Of a stretch of DNA of 53,499 nucleotides, positions 24,623-35,438 are shown piece after piece. The first letter of the stretch is position 1. Every line of letters starts with the position of its first letter. The stretch comes from an uncultured Burkholderiales bacterium (GTDB lineage Bacteria > Pseudomonadota > Gammaproteobacteria > Burkholderiales > Burkholderiaceae_C): the NCBI GenBank assembly GCA_903844385.1, contig CAIMTJ010000027.1, forward strand, positions 1 through 53,499, written 5' to 3'. The translations under genes and the position numbers were made by a program. The notes below the pieces were generated by a model. The model was not told the origin of the DNA, made no database searches, and was given only the letters and a program-made list of their open reading frames with translations.

Positions 24623-25365
24623 CAGGAGGCGTCCAACTCGTCGGCGCGCGCCTGGGCTTGCTCAAAATCCAAAGCGCCCGAGTAAACCGCCCGACCGCAA
24701 ATGACCCCTTCAATGCCTTCATCTTGCACAGCACACAAGGCCTCAATGTCTTGCATGCCCGACAGGCCACCACTCGCTATCACGGGAATGGAGAGCGCTT
24801 GCGCCAGCCTCACGGTCGCCTCCACATTGATTCCCGAGAGCATGCCGTCGCGTCCAATGTCGGTGTAGATGATGGACTCCACACCATAGTCTTCGAATTT
24901 TTTGGCCAAGTCCACCACCTCGTGGCCGGTGAGCTTGCTCCAGCCATCTGTCGCGACTTTGCCGTCCTTGGCGTCGAGCCCCACGATGATGTGTCCACCA
25001 AATGCCGAACAAGCGTCCTTTAAAAAGCCTGGATTTTTGACCGCCGCCGTGCCCACAATGATGTAGCGCATGCCCCCGTCAATGTATTTCTCAATCGTGT
25101 CCAAGTCACGAATGCCTCCACCGAGCTGCACCGGGATATCGTCACCCACCGCTTTGAGAATGGAGCGAATCGCACTGTAGTTCTGGGGCTTGCCGGCAAA
25201 AGCGCCATTCAAATCGACCAAATGCAAACGCCGCGCACCTTGCTTGACCCAGGAGAGTGCCATCTCGGTGGGATCCTCGCCAAAGGTGGTGGCTTGGTCC
25301 ATGTCACCTTGAATGAGGCGAACGCAGTGGCCGTCTTTTAAATCAATGGCAGGGATCAGTAGCAT
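24622..25365 (-). CDS. hisA: ProFAR isomerase
   Basis: TIM-barrel isomerase that converts ProFAR to PRFAR in histidine synthesis. Asp8 ([12 protein letters not shown]) is the catalytic base. [20 protein letters not shown] and [17 protein letters not shown], with the paired catalytic Asp, follow, then [13 protein letters not shown] and [11 protein letters not shown]. The 247-residue length is standard. It is coupled to hisF by a one-base overlap. Upstream, 148 bp separate it from hisH, including a G-rich stretch on the plus strand. Confidence 0.97.
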   Translation of the reverse strand: MLLIPAIDLKDGHCVRLIQGDMDQATTFGEDPTEMALSWVKQGARRLHLVDLNGAFAGKPQNYSAIRSILKAVGDDIPVQLGGGIRDLDTIEKYIDGGMRYIIVGTAAVKNPGFLKDACSAFGGHIIVGLDAKDGKVATDGWSKLTGHEVVDLAKKFEDYGVESIIYTDIGRDGMLSGINVEATVRLAQALSIPVIASGGLSGMQDIEALCAVQDEGIEGVICGRAVYSGALDFEQAQARADELDAS

Positions 25366-25513
25366 GGTGTCAAGAATGAAAGGGTCGGAGATGGACGGTG
25401 AAGAATGGGGATGGGGGTGGGGGACAGCCAGCCAGTCGGATGGGCGAATACAGTGCTTGAATGGGACAGGATCTGGGGTCTGGGCTTCTTGGCGTCAAGG
25501 AAGGGACAAGGTG

Positions 25514-26212
25514 TCAGGGTGACCAACTCAAAAAATTGCGGTACAACTGCAAGCCATTGTCTGCGCTTTTTTCGGGATGGAACTGGGTGGCGAAAATATT
25601 ATCGCGCGCAATGGCCGAGGTAAAGGGCTCGCCGTAGTCAGTTTCCCCAACAGTGTGGCGCGTTTGAGACGCTCGGGCGTAATAACTGTGCACAAAGTAG
25701 AAGTAACTGTCTTGCGCCACCCCCGCCCAAATCGGATGGTCTTGGGTCTGGCGCACCGCGTTCCAGCCCATTTGCGGCACCTTGAAGGGGTGCCCATCGG
25801 CTTGCAAGCGCCCGCTCAGTTGAAACTTCACGACCTCGCCGGGAAAGAGCCCCAGGCACGGCGTTGAGAGTGAACGGGTGCGCGCAAGATCTGCAAGCGC
25901 CGCCGCGTCTCCTTGGTGAAAGACTTCGGCCGAGGACTCGAGCAGCATTTGCATGCCCACACACACCCCAAAGAGGGGTTTGTTTTGCGCGCCTTCGAGG
26001 ACGGCCTCCAACAGTCCCGAGGCTTTGAGCTCGTGCATGCAGTCGGGCATGGCACCTTGTCCGGGCAAGACCAAGCGCTTGGCTTGTCGCACCGCATCCG
26101 CGTCTTGGGTCACCTCCACCGTGAGCCCCATGGGTGCGGCCACAAACCGCAAGGCCTGCACCACCGAGCGCAAGTTGCCCATGCCGTAATCGATCACGAC
26201 CACATCGCTCAT
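25514..26212 (-). CDS. hisH: Imidazole glycerol phosphate synthase, glutaminase subunit
   Basis: Class-I glutamine amidotransferase that supplies ammonia to HisF. It has 232 residues from the ATG at 26212 ([17 protein letters not shown]); a longer reading from 26266 has no homology. The catalytic triad is Cys84 in FGVCVGMQ, with His212 and Glu214 in [10 protein letters not shown] loop near residues 95-125 ([19 protein letters not shown]) makes it longer than the E. coli protein of about 196 residues, which is common in Burkholderiales. Confidence 0.97.
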   Translation of the reverse strand: MSDVVVIDYGMGNLRSVVQALRFVAAPMGLTVEVTQDADAVRQAKRLVLPGQGAMPDCMHELKASGLLEAVLEGAQNKPLFGVCVGMQMLLESSAEVFHQGDAAALADLARTRSLSTPCLGLFPGEVVKFQLSGRLQADGHPFKVPQMGWNAVRQTQDHPIWAGVAQDSYFYFVHSYYARASQTRHTVGETDYGEPFTSAIARDNIFATQFHPEKSADNGLQLYRNFLSWSP

Positions 26213-26291
26213 GCTGAGTGCACTTTCATCCCAAACTGCTCCCTTGCTCGCTCTTGACCCATCCATTGCTCCTCATTGGTCCAACAAAGAC

Positions 26292-26888
26292 TTACAACGA
26301 GCCCTTGGTCGAGGGCACTTGACCCAAGGCGCGGGGATCCCACTCCAGGGCAGCGCGCAAAGCGCGGCCAAAGGCCTTGAACACCGTCTCGGCTTGGTGG
26401 TGGGCGTTCACGCCCTTGATGTTGTCGATGTGCAAAGTGATGAAGGCGTGGTTGACCAAGCCTTGAAAGAATTCAAAGGTGAGTTGGGTGTCAAATTCAC
26501 CGATTTGACTGCTGGTAAAGGGCAGGTGCATCACCAAACCTGGGCGACCCGAGAAGTCCACCACCACCCGGCTCAAGGCCTCATCCAAAGGCACATAGGC
26601 GTGACCATAGCGTCGAATGCCGCGCTTGTCCCCCACCGCTTGGGCGATCGCTTGGCCCAAGGTGATGCCGACATCCTCCACCGTGTGGTGGCCATCGATG
26701 TGCAAGTCACCGCTGGCCTCAATCTCCAAATCGATCAAGCCGTGGCGGGCGATTTGGTCGAGCATGTGGTCAAAAAACCCGATGCCCGTGGAGAGCTTGG
26801 ACACACCTGTGCCATCCAAATTGAGTTGGACGCGGATTTGCGTCTCAGCCGTTTGACGACTGACTTCTGCGGTGCGAGGTGAGCTCAT
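26292..26888 (-). CDS. hisB: Imidazoleglycerol-phosphate dehydratase
   Basis: Manganese-dependent dehydratase of histidine synthesis; here the single-function form without the phosphatase domain of enterobacterial HisB. It has 198 residues from the ATG at 26888 ([18 protein letters not shown]). The metal-binding His clusters are in [27 protein letters not shown] and [16 protein letters not shown]. The upstream reading to 27017 is unconserved. It lies between hisC and hisH on the same strand. Confidence 0.97.
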   Translation of the reverse strand: MSSPRTAEVSRQTAETQIRVQLNLDGTGVSKLSTGIGFFDHMLDQIARHGLIDLEIEASGDLHIDGHHTVEDVGITLGQAIAQAVGDKRGIRRYGHAYVPLDEALSRVVVDFSGRPGLVMHLPFTSSQIGEFDTQLTFEFFQGLVNHAFITLHIDNIKGVNAHHQAETVFKAFGRALRAALEWDPRALGQVPSTKGSL

Positions 26889-27024
26889 GGGGTCGTGGTG
26901 TTGGTCAATGGAAAAAAGTGGTTGGGTCAGCCGTGCAGTGCACTGCCCATGAAGCCACTCAGGGCAGGATTCAAATTGGTTTTCAAGGGCGAATTCACAA
27001 AGTCGTTCAAAGCGCAAGCCCGCT

Positions 27025-28194
27025 TCAGTGGGCCTTAGGGGGCTTTAACAAACCCGCCAAGGCCGCGATGAAGGCGTCATTCTCTTGGGGCGTGCCCACC
27101 GTGACTCGCAAACAACCCTCCAGCAATGGATGCATTGTAGAGACGTTCTTGATCAAAATCCCTTGGGCTTTCAAACCCCCAAAGACATGGGAAGCCAAGG
27201 AGTGTGCGACCTCAGGCCCCGCCCCAAGCACGCCCGCCAACGGCGCCCAGACCTCGGGGTGTAAGCGCATGAGCAGCATATTGGCAGAACTGGCATAGAC
27301 GGTCAAGCCCAGACCTTGGGACAAACTGGCGGTGAGGCGGGCACGCTCGGCCACGATGAGCTCGGCTTGGGCCTTGAAAACGTCCTCGTGCTCGAGCGCA
27401 AAAAGCGCACATTCGGCATTGAGCACACTCACGTTGTAGGGCGGGCGAACCTTCTCCAGCGCCCCAATCCAAGCCGGGTGGGCGACCACATAGCCGATGC
27501 GAGCACCCGCGAGCCCCACCTTGGAGAGCGTGCGCATCAAGATCACTTGGGCGTTTTTAAGCGGTTGCGCGCGCATGCGCTCTAACCACGTGTCGCTTGA
27601 AAACGGCTGATAAGCCTCGTCCATCACCACCACCCCCTGGTAGGCACTCACCTGGGCAATGAGGGCTTCAATCGAGGTGGGGCTCCACAAATTGGCCGTG
27701 GGGTTGTTGGGGTAGGCCAAATAGACGATGGCCGGGCGGTGCAGCTCGATGGCTGCTTGCATGGCGGGCATATCGAGCTCAAAATCCGCCTGAAGAGGAA
27801 CGCCAACGTATTTCAAGCCCAAGAGCTTGGCGCTCATGGCGTACATCACAAACCCAGGCTCCGGGGCCAGCACACAGGCCCCGGGCTTGGCGCAAGCCAA
27901 GTCCAAGAGACCAATGAGCTCATCCGAGCCATTACCGAGCATCAACTCCAAGTCGTCGCCCACTTGCGCGTGGGCCTTCAAAGCGCGCTTCAAGTCCTGA
28001 ACCCTGGCGGCTGGATAGCGGTTGACGTCGACAAGGGCGAGGCGATCTCCCAAGGCCTGGCGCAAAGCGCTCTCCAAGGTGTAGGGGTTCTCCATCGCGT
28101 CGAGTTTGATGAACCCCTTCGCATCTTGCACCGCATAGGCGCTCAGGGCGTGGATGTCGTCTCGGATGGCTTGCAATGACGGGGTCAAGGACAT
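27025..28194 (-). CDS. hisC: Histidinol-phosphate aminotransferase
   Basis: PLP enzyme that transaminates imidazole acetol phosphate. The 389-residue protein has [13 protein letters not shown] near the N-terminus, [27 protein letters not shown] and [11 protein letters not shown]. The PLP lysine is in [19 protein letters not shown]. The phosphate-binding Arg lies near the C-terminus in [16 protein letters not shown]. It is a class-II-type HisC, some 20-30 residues longer than the E. coli enzyme. It follows hisD after 99 bp. Confidence 0.95.
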   Translation of the reverse strand: MSLTPSLQAIRDDIHALSAYAVQDAKGFIKLDAMENPYTLESALRQALGDRLALVDVNRYPAARVQDLKRALKAHAQVGDDLELMLGNGSDELIGLLDLACAKPGACVLAPEPGFVMYAMSAKLLGLKYVGVPLQADFELDMPAMQAAIELHRPAIVYLAYPNNPTANLWSPTSIEALIAQVSAYQGVVVMDEAYQPFSSDTWLERMRAQPLKNAQVILMRTLSKVGLAGARIGYVVAHPAWIGALEKVRPPYNVSVLNAECALFALEHEDVFKAQAELIVAERARLTASLSQGLGLTVYASSANMLLMRLHPEVWAPLAGVLGAGPEVAHSLASHVFGGLKAQGILIKNVSTMHPLLEGCLRVTVGTPQENDAFIAALAGLLKPPKAH

Positions 28195-28293
28195 GAAATT
28201 GGACTTCTCGAAAAAAAATCAAAAAAATAAATCACTCAACATGAATCACGCCAACACCCCACAGGTCCTCCATTGAAAGACCGATGAAGCGTC

Positions 28294-29670
28294 TTACTGG
28301 CCCAAGCGTGCGAGCTCCTCGGCGCTCAAGGCCGAGCGAACGCTGAGCAGTCGCATCTCGGCTGCTCGGGCATGCGCGCTCAAGCCCTCACCATGGGCGA
28401 GCACACTCGCCACCGCCCCCAAGGTCTGGGCACCGGCCTGACTCACTTCGATGAGGCTGGTGCGTTTTTGGAAATCATAAACCCCCAAGGGCGAGCTAAA
28501 CCGTGCCGTGCCCGAGGTCGGTAAGACGTGGTTGGGGCCGGCGCAATAGTCGCCCAAGGACTCGCTCGTGTAAGCGCCCAAAAAGATCGCCCCAGCGTGT
28601 TTCAAGTGCGGCTCCCACTCGTTGGGTGACTTGGAGGAAACCTCCAAGTGCTCGGGCGCCACGCGGTTGCTGATCTCGCAGGCCTGCAGCATACTGCTCG
28701 TGTGGATCAAGGCCCCACGGTCATTGATGGATTTCACAATGATGTCGGCGCGCGGCATCTCGGGCAAGAGACGCTCCATGGCCGCGAGCACGCAATCCAT
28801 GTAGTCAAGGTCGGGGCACAGCAAGATGCTTTGCGCCAAGGCGTCGTGTTCGGCTTGGGAGAACAAATCCATGGCCACCCAGTCCGCGGGCGTGCTGCCA
28901 TCGGCCAAGACCAAAATCTCACTGGGGCCAGCGATCATGTCGATGCCCACTTGACCAAAAACTTGGCGCTTGGCGCTGGCCACATAGGCGTTGCCCGGCC
29001 CCGTGATTTTGTCCACCCGCGGCACGGTTGAGGTGCCATAGGCCAAAGCGGCAATGGCCTGGGCGCCACCGATGGTGAAGACCCGGTGCACCCCACAGAC
29101 ATGGGCCGCGGCCAAGACCAAGGCGTTTTTGGCGCCTTGGGGCGTGGGCACCACCATCACCACCTCCCCCACCCCAGCGACTTGGGCGGGAATGGCGTTC
29201 ATGATCACGCTTGACGGATAGGCCGCCAAGCCGCCCGGCACATAAACCCCCACCCGGTCCAAGGGGGTGACTTTTTGTCCCAAGCGCGTGCCGTCGTCTT
29301 GCACATAACTCCAAGACAAACCACAGGCTTGGCGCTGGGCTTCATGGTAGTGGCGCACGCGCTCAGCGGCGGTTTGCAGTGCCGTTTTTTGCGCCAAGGG
29401 CAGGCCCTCGAAGGCGGCTTGCAACTGAGCGGGAGCGATCTCCAGCTGCGACATGTCTTGCGCGTGCAAGCCATCGAGCTCGCGGGTGAGCTCGAGCAAA
29501 GCCTGGTCGCCATCTCGCCTCACACGCTCGACGATGCCTTTGACGCGGGCCTGGATCGCGTCGTCTTGGGCGCTTGACCAGTGAAGGCGCGCCTGAAAGC
29601 GCGCCTCAAAATCCGCTTGGCGCGTATCTAAGCGCAGCGGACACAAGCGAGGGGCGGCTTGCATCGTCAT
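28294..29670 (-). CDS. hisD: Histidinol dehydrogenase
   Basis: Zinc enzyme that oxidises L-histidinol to L-histidine in two NAD-dependent steps. The 458-residue protein shows [20 protein letters not shown] and [15 protein letters not shown], then [21 protein letters not shown] and [16 protein letters not shown]. The C-terminal [13 protein letters not shown] contains the catalytic Glu-His pair. It runs about 25 residues longer than E. coli HisD, with most of the difference at the N-terminus. The start overlaps the hisG stop by 4 bp (ATGA). Confidence 0.97.
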   Translation of the reverse strand: MTMQAAPRLCPLRLDTRQADFEARFQARLHWSSAQDDAIQARVKGIVERVRRDGDQALLELTRELDGLHAQDMSQLEIAPAQLQAAFEGLPLAQKTALQTAAERVRHYHEAQRQACGLSWSYVQDDGTRLGQKVTPLDRVGVYVPGGLAAYPSSVIMNAIPAQVAGVGEVVMVVPTPQGAKNALVLAAAHVCGVHRVFTIGGAQAIAALAYGTSTVPRVDKITGPGNAYVASAKRQVFGQVGIDMIAGPSEILVLADGSTPADWVAMDLFSQAEHDALAQSILLCPDLDYMDCVLAAMERLLPEMPRADIIVKSINDRGALIHTSSMLQACEISNRVAPEHLEVSSKSPNEWEPHLKHAGAIFLGAYTSESLGDYCAGPNHVLPTSGTARFSSPLGVYDFQKRTSLIEVSQAGAQTLGAVASVLAHGEGLSAHARAAEMRLLSVRSALSAEELARLGQ

Positions 29671-30302
29671 GACACGGCCTTCTCAAAGGCGTCAATCAAC
29701 TCGCGCATGGCTTGGCGCTTCAAGACCAAGGCACCTTGGTTGACCACCAAGCGCGAACTCACCTCCATGATGCGCTCGACCTCGACCAAATCGTTGGCCA
29801 AGAGGGTGCTGCCCGTCGACACCAAGTCCACAATGGCCTGGGCCAAACCAGTCAAGGGGGCCAACTCCATGCTGCCGTAGAGCTTGACCAAGTCCACGTG
29901 CACGCCTTTGGTGGCAAAGAAATCCTTGGCAATGCCCAAGTACTTGGTGGCCACTTTGAGCCTGGAGCCTTGGCGCACTGCGCCCTCGTAGTCAAAGCCT
30001 TTGGGCACGGCCACACTCATGCGGCAGCGCGCAATTTGGAGATCGAGTGGCTGGTAGAGTCCCGCACCACCGTGCTCGATCAAGGTATCCAGCCCCGTGA
30101 CCCCAAGATCCGCACCACCGTATTGCACGTAGGTGGGGACGTCAGACGCCCTCACCAGCACGACCCGAAGCGCGGCTTGGTTGGTGGGGAGGATGAGTTT
30201 TCTGGAGGTGCTGGGGTCTTCCAAGACCTCAATGCCAGCGGACCTCAACAGGGGCAAGGTTTCATCAAAAATTCGACCTTTGGACAGCGCCAGTGTGATC
30301 AT
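29667..30302 (-). CDS. hisG: ATP phosphoribosyltransferase, short form
   Basis: First and committed enzyme of histidine synthesis. At 211 residues this is the short HisG, which lacks the C-terminal histidine-sensing domain and acts as a hetero-octamer with HisZ. No hisZ is in this window, so it must be elsewhere. Landmarks are [35 protein letters not shown], and [21 protein letters not shown], which carries the PRPP-binding loop. It overlaps both murA (4 bp) and hisD (4 bp), tying wall synthesis and histidine synthesis into one transcript. Confidence 0.97.
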   Translation of the reverse strand: MITLALSKGRIFDETLPLLRSAGIEVLEDPSTSRKLILPTNQAALRVVLVRASDVPTYVQYGGADLGVTGLDTLIEHGGAGLYQPLDLQIARCRMSVAVPKGFDYEGAVRQGSRLKVATKYLGIAKDFFATKGVHVDLVKLYGSMELAPLTGLAQAIVDLVSTGSTLLANDLVEVERIMEVSSRLVVNQGALVLKRQAMRELIDAFEKAVS

Positions 30303-31576
30303 TTCACTCTTTCAATGTGTGCGCCAAGGCTGGCGAGTTTGGACTCCATTTTCTCGTACCCGCGGTCCAAGTGATAAATGCGCTGCACGCGTGTCTGGCC
30401 CTGTGCCACCAAACCGGCGATCACCAAACTGGCCGAAGCCCGCAAATCGGTGGCCATCACGTCCGCCCCCGACAAAGCGGCCACCCCTTGGGTCAACGCG
30501 ACTTTGCCATCGATCTCGATGTGCGCGCCCAGTCTCACCAATTCATTGACGTGCATGAATCGGTTCTCAAAAATGGTCTCGGTCGCCATGGCTGAACCGC
30601 TCGCCACCGCGTTGAGAACCATGAACTGCGCTTGCATATCGGTGGGAAATCCTGGGTACTCGCTGGTTCTGAAACTTTGGGCGCGAAGGTGGGTGTGGGG
30701 CGCAAGAGGCGCCTGCACCCAAATACCACTGTCATGAGACTCGATCTTGACGCCTGCGCTCAAGAGTTTTTCCACCACCGCCTCCAAGTGCTCAGCGCGC
30801 GCGCCTTTCAAGAAAACACGACCACCCGTGCAAGCCACGGCGCACAAAAAAGTGCCCGCTTCAATGCGGTCGGCCACCACCTCATGCGCCACGCCGTGCA
30901 AGGCGCTCACACCCTCGATGCGAAGGCGAGACGTGCCCACCCCCTCAATGCGCGCGCCCATCTTGATGAGCATCTTGGCCAAATCGGTGACTTCGGGCTC
31001 TTGGGCTGCGTTTTCAAGCACACTCTCGCCGCTGGCCAAACACGCGGCCATCATCAAATTCTCGGTGCCGGTCACGGTCACCATGTCGGTGGTGATGCGC
31101 GCGCCTTTGAGGCGGTGCAGCCCCTCGCCCAAACTCGCCTGCATGTAGCCGTGCTCAACGTGGATTTGCGCACCCATGGCTTGCAGGCCCTTGATGTGCT
31201 GGTCCACCGGTCGTGAGCCGATGGCGCACCCGCCCGGCAGCGACACCCGCGCGCGGCCAAAGCGCGCCAACAGCGGGCCCAGCGCCAAAATCGAGGCGCG
31301 CATGGTTTTGACCAGCTCATAGGGGGCCACGGGCTCGATGGCGTGCCCGGCCGTGAGGGTCATGGCATGGTCTGGGTGACGTTCAATGTTCACCCCCATG
31401 TTGGTGAGCAACTTCACCATGGTCGCGACATCTTGCAAGGCCGGCACGTTGCTGAGCGCGACGCTCTCCTGGGTGAGTAGGGCCGCGCAAAGTTCGGGCA
31501 GGGCTGCGTTTTTGGCGCCCGAAATGCTGACCTCACCATTTAAGGGTTGGCCGCCGTGAATGAGCAAAGAGTCCAT
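30299..31576 (-). CDS. murA: UDP-N-acetylglucosamine 1-carboxyvinyltransferase
   Basis: First committed step of peptidoglycan synthesis: transfers enolpyruvate from PEP to UDP-GlcNAc. Lys22-Asn23 ([12 protein letters not shown]) contact the substrate. Cys117 in [13 protein letters not shown] is the active-site cysteine attacked by fosfomycin, so this is a sensitive-type enzyme by that residue. Arg and Asp residues in [12 protein letters not shown] and [13 protein letters not shown] complete the site. The 425-residue length is slightly above E. coli MurA (419). It follows ibaG by 17 bp and overlaps hisG by 4 bp. Confidence 0.97.
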   Translation of the reverse strand: MDSLLIHGGQPLNGEVSISGAKNAALPELCAALLTQESVALSNVPALQDVATMVKLLTNMGVNIERHPDHAMTLTAGHAIEPVAPYELVKTMRASILALGPLLARFGRARVSLPGGCAIGSRPVDQHIKGLQAMGAQIHVEHGYMQASLGEGLHRLKGARITTDMVTVTGTENLMMAACLASGESVLENAAQEPEVTDLAKMLIKMGARIEGVGTSRLRIEGVSALHGVAHEVVADRIEAGTFLCAVACTGGRVFLKGARAEHLEAVVEKLLSAGVKIESHDSGIWVQAPLAPHTHLRAQSFRTSEYPGFPTDMQAQFMVLNAVASGSAMATETIFENRFMHVNELVRLGAHIEIDGKVALTQGVAALSGADVMATDLRASASLVIAGLVAQGQTRVQRIYHLDRGYEKMESKLASLGAHIERVK

Positions 31577-31593
31577 AGCGGATGCCTCTGCGC

Positions 31594-31866
31594 TCAGACC
31601 CGAGGGCCAGCGCTGGAACCCGTTTGGGCCGTTTCACGAGCCCACTCCTCGGGCGTGAAGGTCTTCATCGACAAGGCATGCACCTCATCGGTTTGCATGC
31701 GAGTGCCCAGCGTCTTGTAAACCCGCTGGTGGCGGGCAATGGCTCGCAAGCCTTGAAATTCAGTCGAGACGATGGTGGCAAACCAATGCCTGCCGTCCCC
31801 CTCAAGCGCAAGATGGGTACAAGCCAATGAGCTTGAGATGAGGTGTTTGAGGTCGTCTTCGGTCAT
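31594..31866 (-). CDS. ibaG: BolA/IbaG-family protein
   Basis: Small class-II KH-like protein of the BolA family; family members pair with monothiol glutaredoxins in iron-sulfur handling and stress response. The 90-residue length and blocks [32 protein letters not shown] and [16 protein letters not shown] fit IbaG. The neighbourhood mla - ibaG - murA is the same as in E. coli, which supports IbaG over BolA proper. In this window an ABC exporter separates it from mlaB. Confidence 0.92.
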   Translation of the reverse strand: MTEDDLKHLISSSLACTHLALEGDGRHWFATIVSTEFQGLRAIARHQRVYKTLGTRMQTDEVHALSMKTFTPEEWARETAQTGSSAGPRV

Positions 31867-31895
31867 GGTGTCACAATTAAAAAAATAAAGCCAAG

Positions 31896-32046
31896 TCAGG
31901 CCTCGAGGTCAGGAAGGCTGCCGGCTTGCCAACGTTCGTTGTTGAGCATTGACAGGCGTTGAAACAAGTCGCTTTCTCCTGCCCTGCTCGGTGTCCAAGG
32001 CGTGGTTGGCCGCTGAGAGCCTCAAGATGAGTCGCGCGCAAGCACG
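31896..32046 (-). pseudogene. Possible remnant of a decayed ORF
   Basis: On the minus strand one frame reads ARLILRLSAANHALDTEQGR. After a one-base shift near 31977-31982 another frame continues ESDLFQRLSMLNNERWQAG and ends at a TGA at 31896. The combination looks like ordinary protein rather than random translation, but there is no start codon context and I do not recognise the family. It may be the tail of a gene lost from this spot. Weak evidence. Confidence 0.2.
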
Positions 32047-32070
32047 GGCTGGTTTTGGCCCGCAGGCTCG

Positions 32071-32103
32071 AGAATTGACCTTGGGATCACAAGTCTCAAT
32101 TCT
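32071..32103. repeat. Long imperfect hairpin
   Basis: AGAATTGA (32071-32078) pairs perfectly with TCAATTCT (32096-32103), and inside it CTTG (32080-32083) pairs with CAAG (32090-32093), leaving a six-base loop. It lies about 215 bp past the exporter permease stop. Neither side shows a T-run, so it is not a classic terminator. Confidence 0.6.
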
Positions 32104-32319
32104 AAGTTGATTTCAGGCTCAAAATTGCCTGAGCATCGCAGGTTTTGAGGTCAGCAAAAGGCCAGAAGTCGGGTGACCAGCAAGCGCTGGCGCATGCGCC
32201 CTGATGACACAAAAACTGTACCTCTGGCAATCATCGGGCCAGTGGTGATCAAGGATGGTGGAAAAATGGCCAAACCTTGGGGCCCAAGAGGCACCAAATT
32301 CAAGGCTTTAGCGTCCCCA

Positions 32320-33071
32320 TCAACCGCGGATCTTGTAGCCCGTTTTGAGTAAATAAAGCGTGAGTGTGGAGACCGCGATCAAGGCCAAGCCCACCAAGGA
32401 AAAACTCAGCCACGGCGAGACATCGCTTTGACCAAAAAAACCATATCGAAAACCATCGATCATGTAAAAAAACGGGTTCAAGTGACTCACCTGCTGCCAA
32501 AACGCGGGCAAGGAGTGGATCGAATAAAACACACCGCTTAAAAACGTCATGGGCACAATCACGAAGTTTTGAAACGCGGCCATTTGGTCAAACTTCTCCG
32601 CCCACAATCCCGCGATCAAGCCCAAGGTGGCCAGCATTGCTGAGCCGAGTAAGGCAAACGCCAAAATCCAAAAGGGATGATCAAAGGTCAGTGGAATGAA
32701 GCCAGCGGTGACCAACAACACCCCGGCTCCCACAGCCATCCCCCTCACCATGGCCGAGAGCACGTAAGCCAAAAACCAACTCCAGTAGCCCAAGGGCGTG
32801 AGCAAAAGAAACACCAAGTTGCCCATGATCTTGCTTTGCACCATGGAGGAAGAACTGTTGGCAAAGGCGTTTTGCAGCACGCTCATCATCACCAAACCGG
32901 GCAGCAAAAAAGAGGTGTAGCCCACCGTATCATAGACCTTCACGTGGTCTTCAAGGACGTGGCCAAAAATCACCAAGTACAGCACCGCGGTGAGCACGGG
33001 GGCTGCCACCGTTTGAAAGGACACCTTCCAAAAGCGAAGCACCTCTTTGTAAAACAGCGCACTCCAGCCCC

Positions 33072-33075
<4 letters not shown>
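32320..33075 (-). CDS. ABC-2 type exporter permease
   Basis: Integral membrane permease, 251 residues, with about six hydrophobic segments. The ABC-2 family block is MTFLSGVFYSIHSLPAFWQQVSHLNPFFYMIDGFRYGFFG near the C-terminus. An N-terminal cytoplasmic WSALFYKEVLRFWKVSFQT is also typical. It is most similar in type to YadH-like permeases. The substrate is unknown. It starts inside the stop of the ATPase gene (4 bp overlap), so the two make one transporter. Confidence 0.92.
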
Positions 33076-33992
<917 letters not shown>

Positions 33993-34034
33993 GGTGGGCA
34001 AGTGTGAGCTCGAAGGTGAGGTGCTGCAGGTGGT

Positions 34035-34361
34035 TCAGGTGGGCGCCATGAGCAAATCGGCCACACCATAGACCTGGGCCAAGCGCACCATGGCCGTGGG
34101 CACTTGCGTGAGGGTCAACACCCCTTGGTGAGAGAGGACCGTGCGCTTTAAGTCACTGAGAAGGGCCAAGGCCGAAGAATCAAAATGCTCGACACCGGAG
34201 ACATCGACCTCGACCGTGAAGGCGCCTTGCGAGGGGGTCGATGCATCGAACACAAAAAACTGCTCGCACTGCTCACTCAAAGCGCGAATGCACTCAGGCA
34301 CCGTGTCGTGGCTCAAGATAGCGGGGAGTTTGAGCAGCAGTTTGGACTGGGGGGCAGACAT
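34035..34361 (-). CDS. mlaB: STAS-domain protein MlaB
   Basis: Cytoplasmic STAS protein that stabilises the MlaFE ATPase of the phospholipid transport complex. In 108 residues it shows the STAS pattern: KLPAILSHDTVPECIRAL, VDVSGVEHFDSSALALLSDLKR (the conserved Asp-Ser-Ser) and GVLTLTQVPTAMVRLAQVYGV. It is the last mla gene, after mlaC and a 159 bp gap containing homopolymer G and A runs. Confidence 0.88.
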   Translation of the reverse strand: MSAPQSKLLLKLPAILSHDTVPECIRALSEQCEQFFVFDASTPSQGAFTVEVDVSGVEHFDSSALALLSDLKRTVLSHQGVLTLTQVPTAMVRLAQVYGVADLLMAPT

Positions 34362-34415
34362 GGGTCAATAAAGCTTCAATGGGCAAGGAGTCAGAAATGA
34401 ATCGGGAGTCGATGT

Positions 34416-34449
34416 GGGGAAATGGGGGGAAATGGAAAAAAAGGGGGGG
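34416..34449. repeat. Purine-rich tract with A7G7 homopolymers
   Basis: In the mlaC-mlaB gap the plus strand has three G runs (G4, G6, G7) separated by AAAT/TGG spacers and ends in A7 (34436-34442) directly followed by G7 (34443-34449). The transcribed RNA is C/U-rich. Such runs are prone to slippage. Confidence 0.85.
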
Positions 34450-34520
34450 TTACGGGTGCACTGATTCGCGCTCAAACCCAAGGGCCTGGGGTGGCAGTCA
34501 CCCAAACGAATGCCATGGAC

Positions 34521-35198
34521 TCAAGATTTGGGTTTTGCATTGTTTTTGTTTCTCTCTGAGAGCGTGGCAATCAAGCCATCCAATCCGCGTTGGTTGATCT
34601 CCTGCGCAAACTGCGTGCGGTAAGTGTCCACCAGCCACACACCCATGACGTTCAAATTGTAAATTTTCCACCCCAGCCCCACCGACGGGGTCTTCTCCAG
34701 TCGGTAATCAATTTGAACCGGGTCACCATGGCCCTTGACCTCGGACCTCACCAAGACCTCAGTGTCTTGTGCTGCACTGCGCATGGGTTTGATCACGATC
34801 GTCAAGTCCTTGACTTGGTTCAAGGCGCCGGCATAGGTGCGCACCAACAGCAGCTTGAACTCGTCTTGCAATCGCGCTTGCTGCTCGGGCGTGGCTTGGC
34901 GCCAAGCGGGTCCCACGGCCGAGGCGGTCATGCGCTGAAAATTCAAGTGAGGCATGACCTTGGAGTCCACGAGATTGGCGATTTTTTGAATGTCGCCGGT
35001 TTTGATGGACTTGTCGTTGCTCACCATTTCCAACAACTCGCTGCTCAAGGTTTTCACCATCTCATCGGGCGCCAAATCGGCAGCCTGGGCCATGGGGGCC
35101 AGGGGCAGTGCACCCAAAACACACACCACCGCGCCCAACAAGAAAGCGCCAACGCGCTGAAGATGGGCGCGGGATTGTTCTGTAATCAATGTCAACAT
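34521..35198 (-). CDS. mlaC: Periplasmic phospholipid shuttle MlaC
   Basis: Soluble periplasmic carrier that ferries phospholipid between MlaA in the outer membrane and the MlaFEDB complex. The 225-residue precursor starts at the ATG at 35198 with a signal peptide (RVGAFLLGAVVCVLGALPL, cleaved after MAQA). The mature part shows VMPHLNFQRMTASAVGPAWRQAT, FKLLLVRTYAGALNQV and the C-terminal GVWLVDTYRTQFAQEINQRG. The ATG directly follows a 12 bp tandem repeat that supplies two AAAGAG ribosome-binding candidates and in-frame TTG codons. Confidence 0.93.
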   Translation of the reverse strand: MLTLITEQSRAHLQRVGAFLLGAVVCVLGALPLAPMAQAADLAPDEMVKTLSSELLEMVSNDKSIKTGDIQKIANLVDSKVMPHLNFQRMTASAVGPAWRQATPEQQARLQDEFKLLLVRTYAGALNQVKDLTIVIKPMRSAAQDTEVLVRSEVKGHGDPVQIDYRLEKTPSVGLGWKIYNLNVMGVWLVDTYRTQFAQEINQRGLDGLIATLSERNKNNAKPKS

Positions 35199-35228
35199 GT
35201 TCAACTCTTTGTTCAACTCTTTGTTCAA
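35199..35228. repeat. 12 bp tandem repeat at the mlaC ribosome-binding site
   Basis: GTTCAACTCTTT occurs twice in tandem (35199-35210, 35211-35222), followed by a partial third copy (GTTCAA). On the mlaC strand each unit reads AAAGAGTTGAAC, so the last unit puts AAAGAG six bases before the ATG and the other puts the same sequence 12 bases further up. Copy number could tune initiation. Confidence 0.9.
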
Positions 35229-35438
35229 TAACACGCTTTCAGGTCGGGCCCGATGCAAAGGCATCTGGCTTGGCAGGCCCCGTCTGCGCTCGATGAGCAC
35301 CGCTCATCTGGTCTACCCGTATTATCCCCTAGGCTTGGGGAGAGCATGCACCGGGCATCAAAATACCCGATCAAATGGGGTTTGATCTCCCAACGACCAC
35401 CATGGGTCAGCTTGAACGAACTTGGAAGACTTTGGGCT

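Larger units (their letters stand above)
31867..32319. other. Intergenic region with hairpin and possible decayed coding sequence
   Basis: This 453 bp gap upstream of ibaG breaks an otherwise packed run. It holds a 33-base hairpin (32071-32103), a smaller one TCAGGC/GCCTGA (32113-32132), an A/T-rich run just ahead of ibaG, and a minus-strand stretch that reads like broken protein coding (31896-32046). I see no intact gene and no clear promoter. Confidence 0.6.

Noticed and set aside
30299-31866. Fosfomycin-resistance variant of MurA
   Set aside because: The active-site residue is the usual cysteine (Cys117), not aspartate, so nothing suggests intrinsic resistance at this residue.
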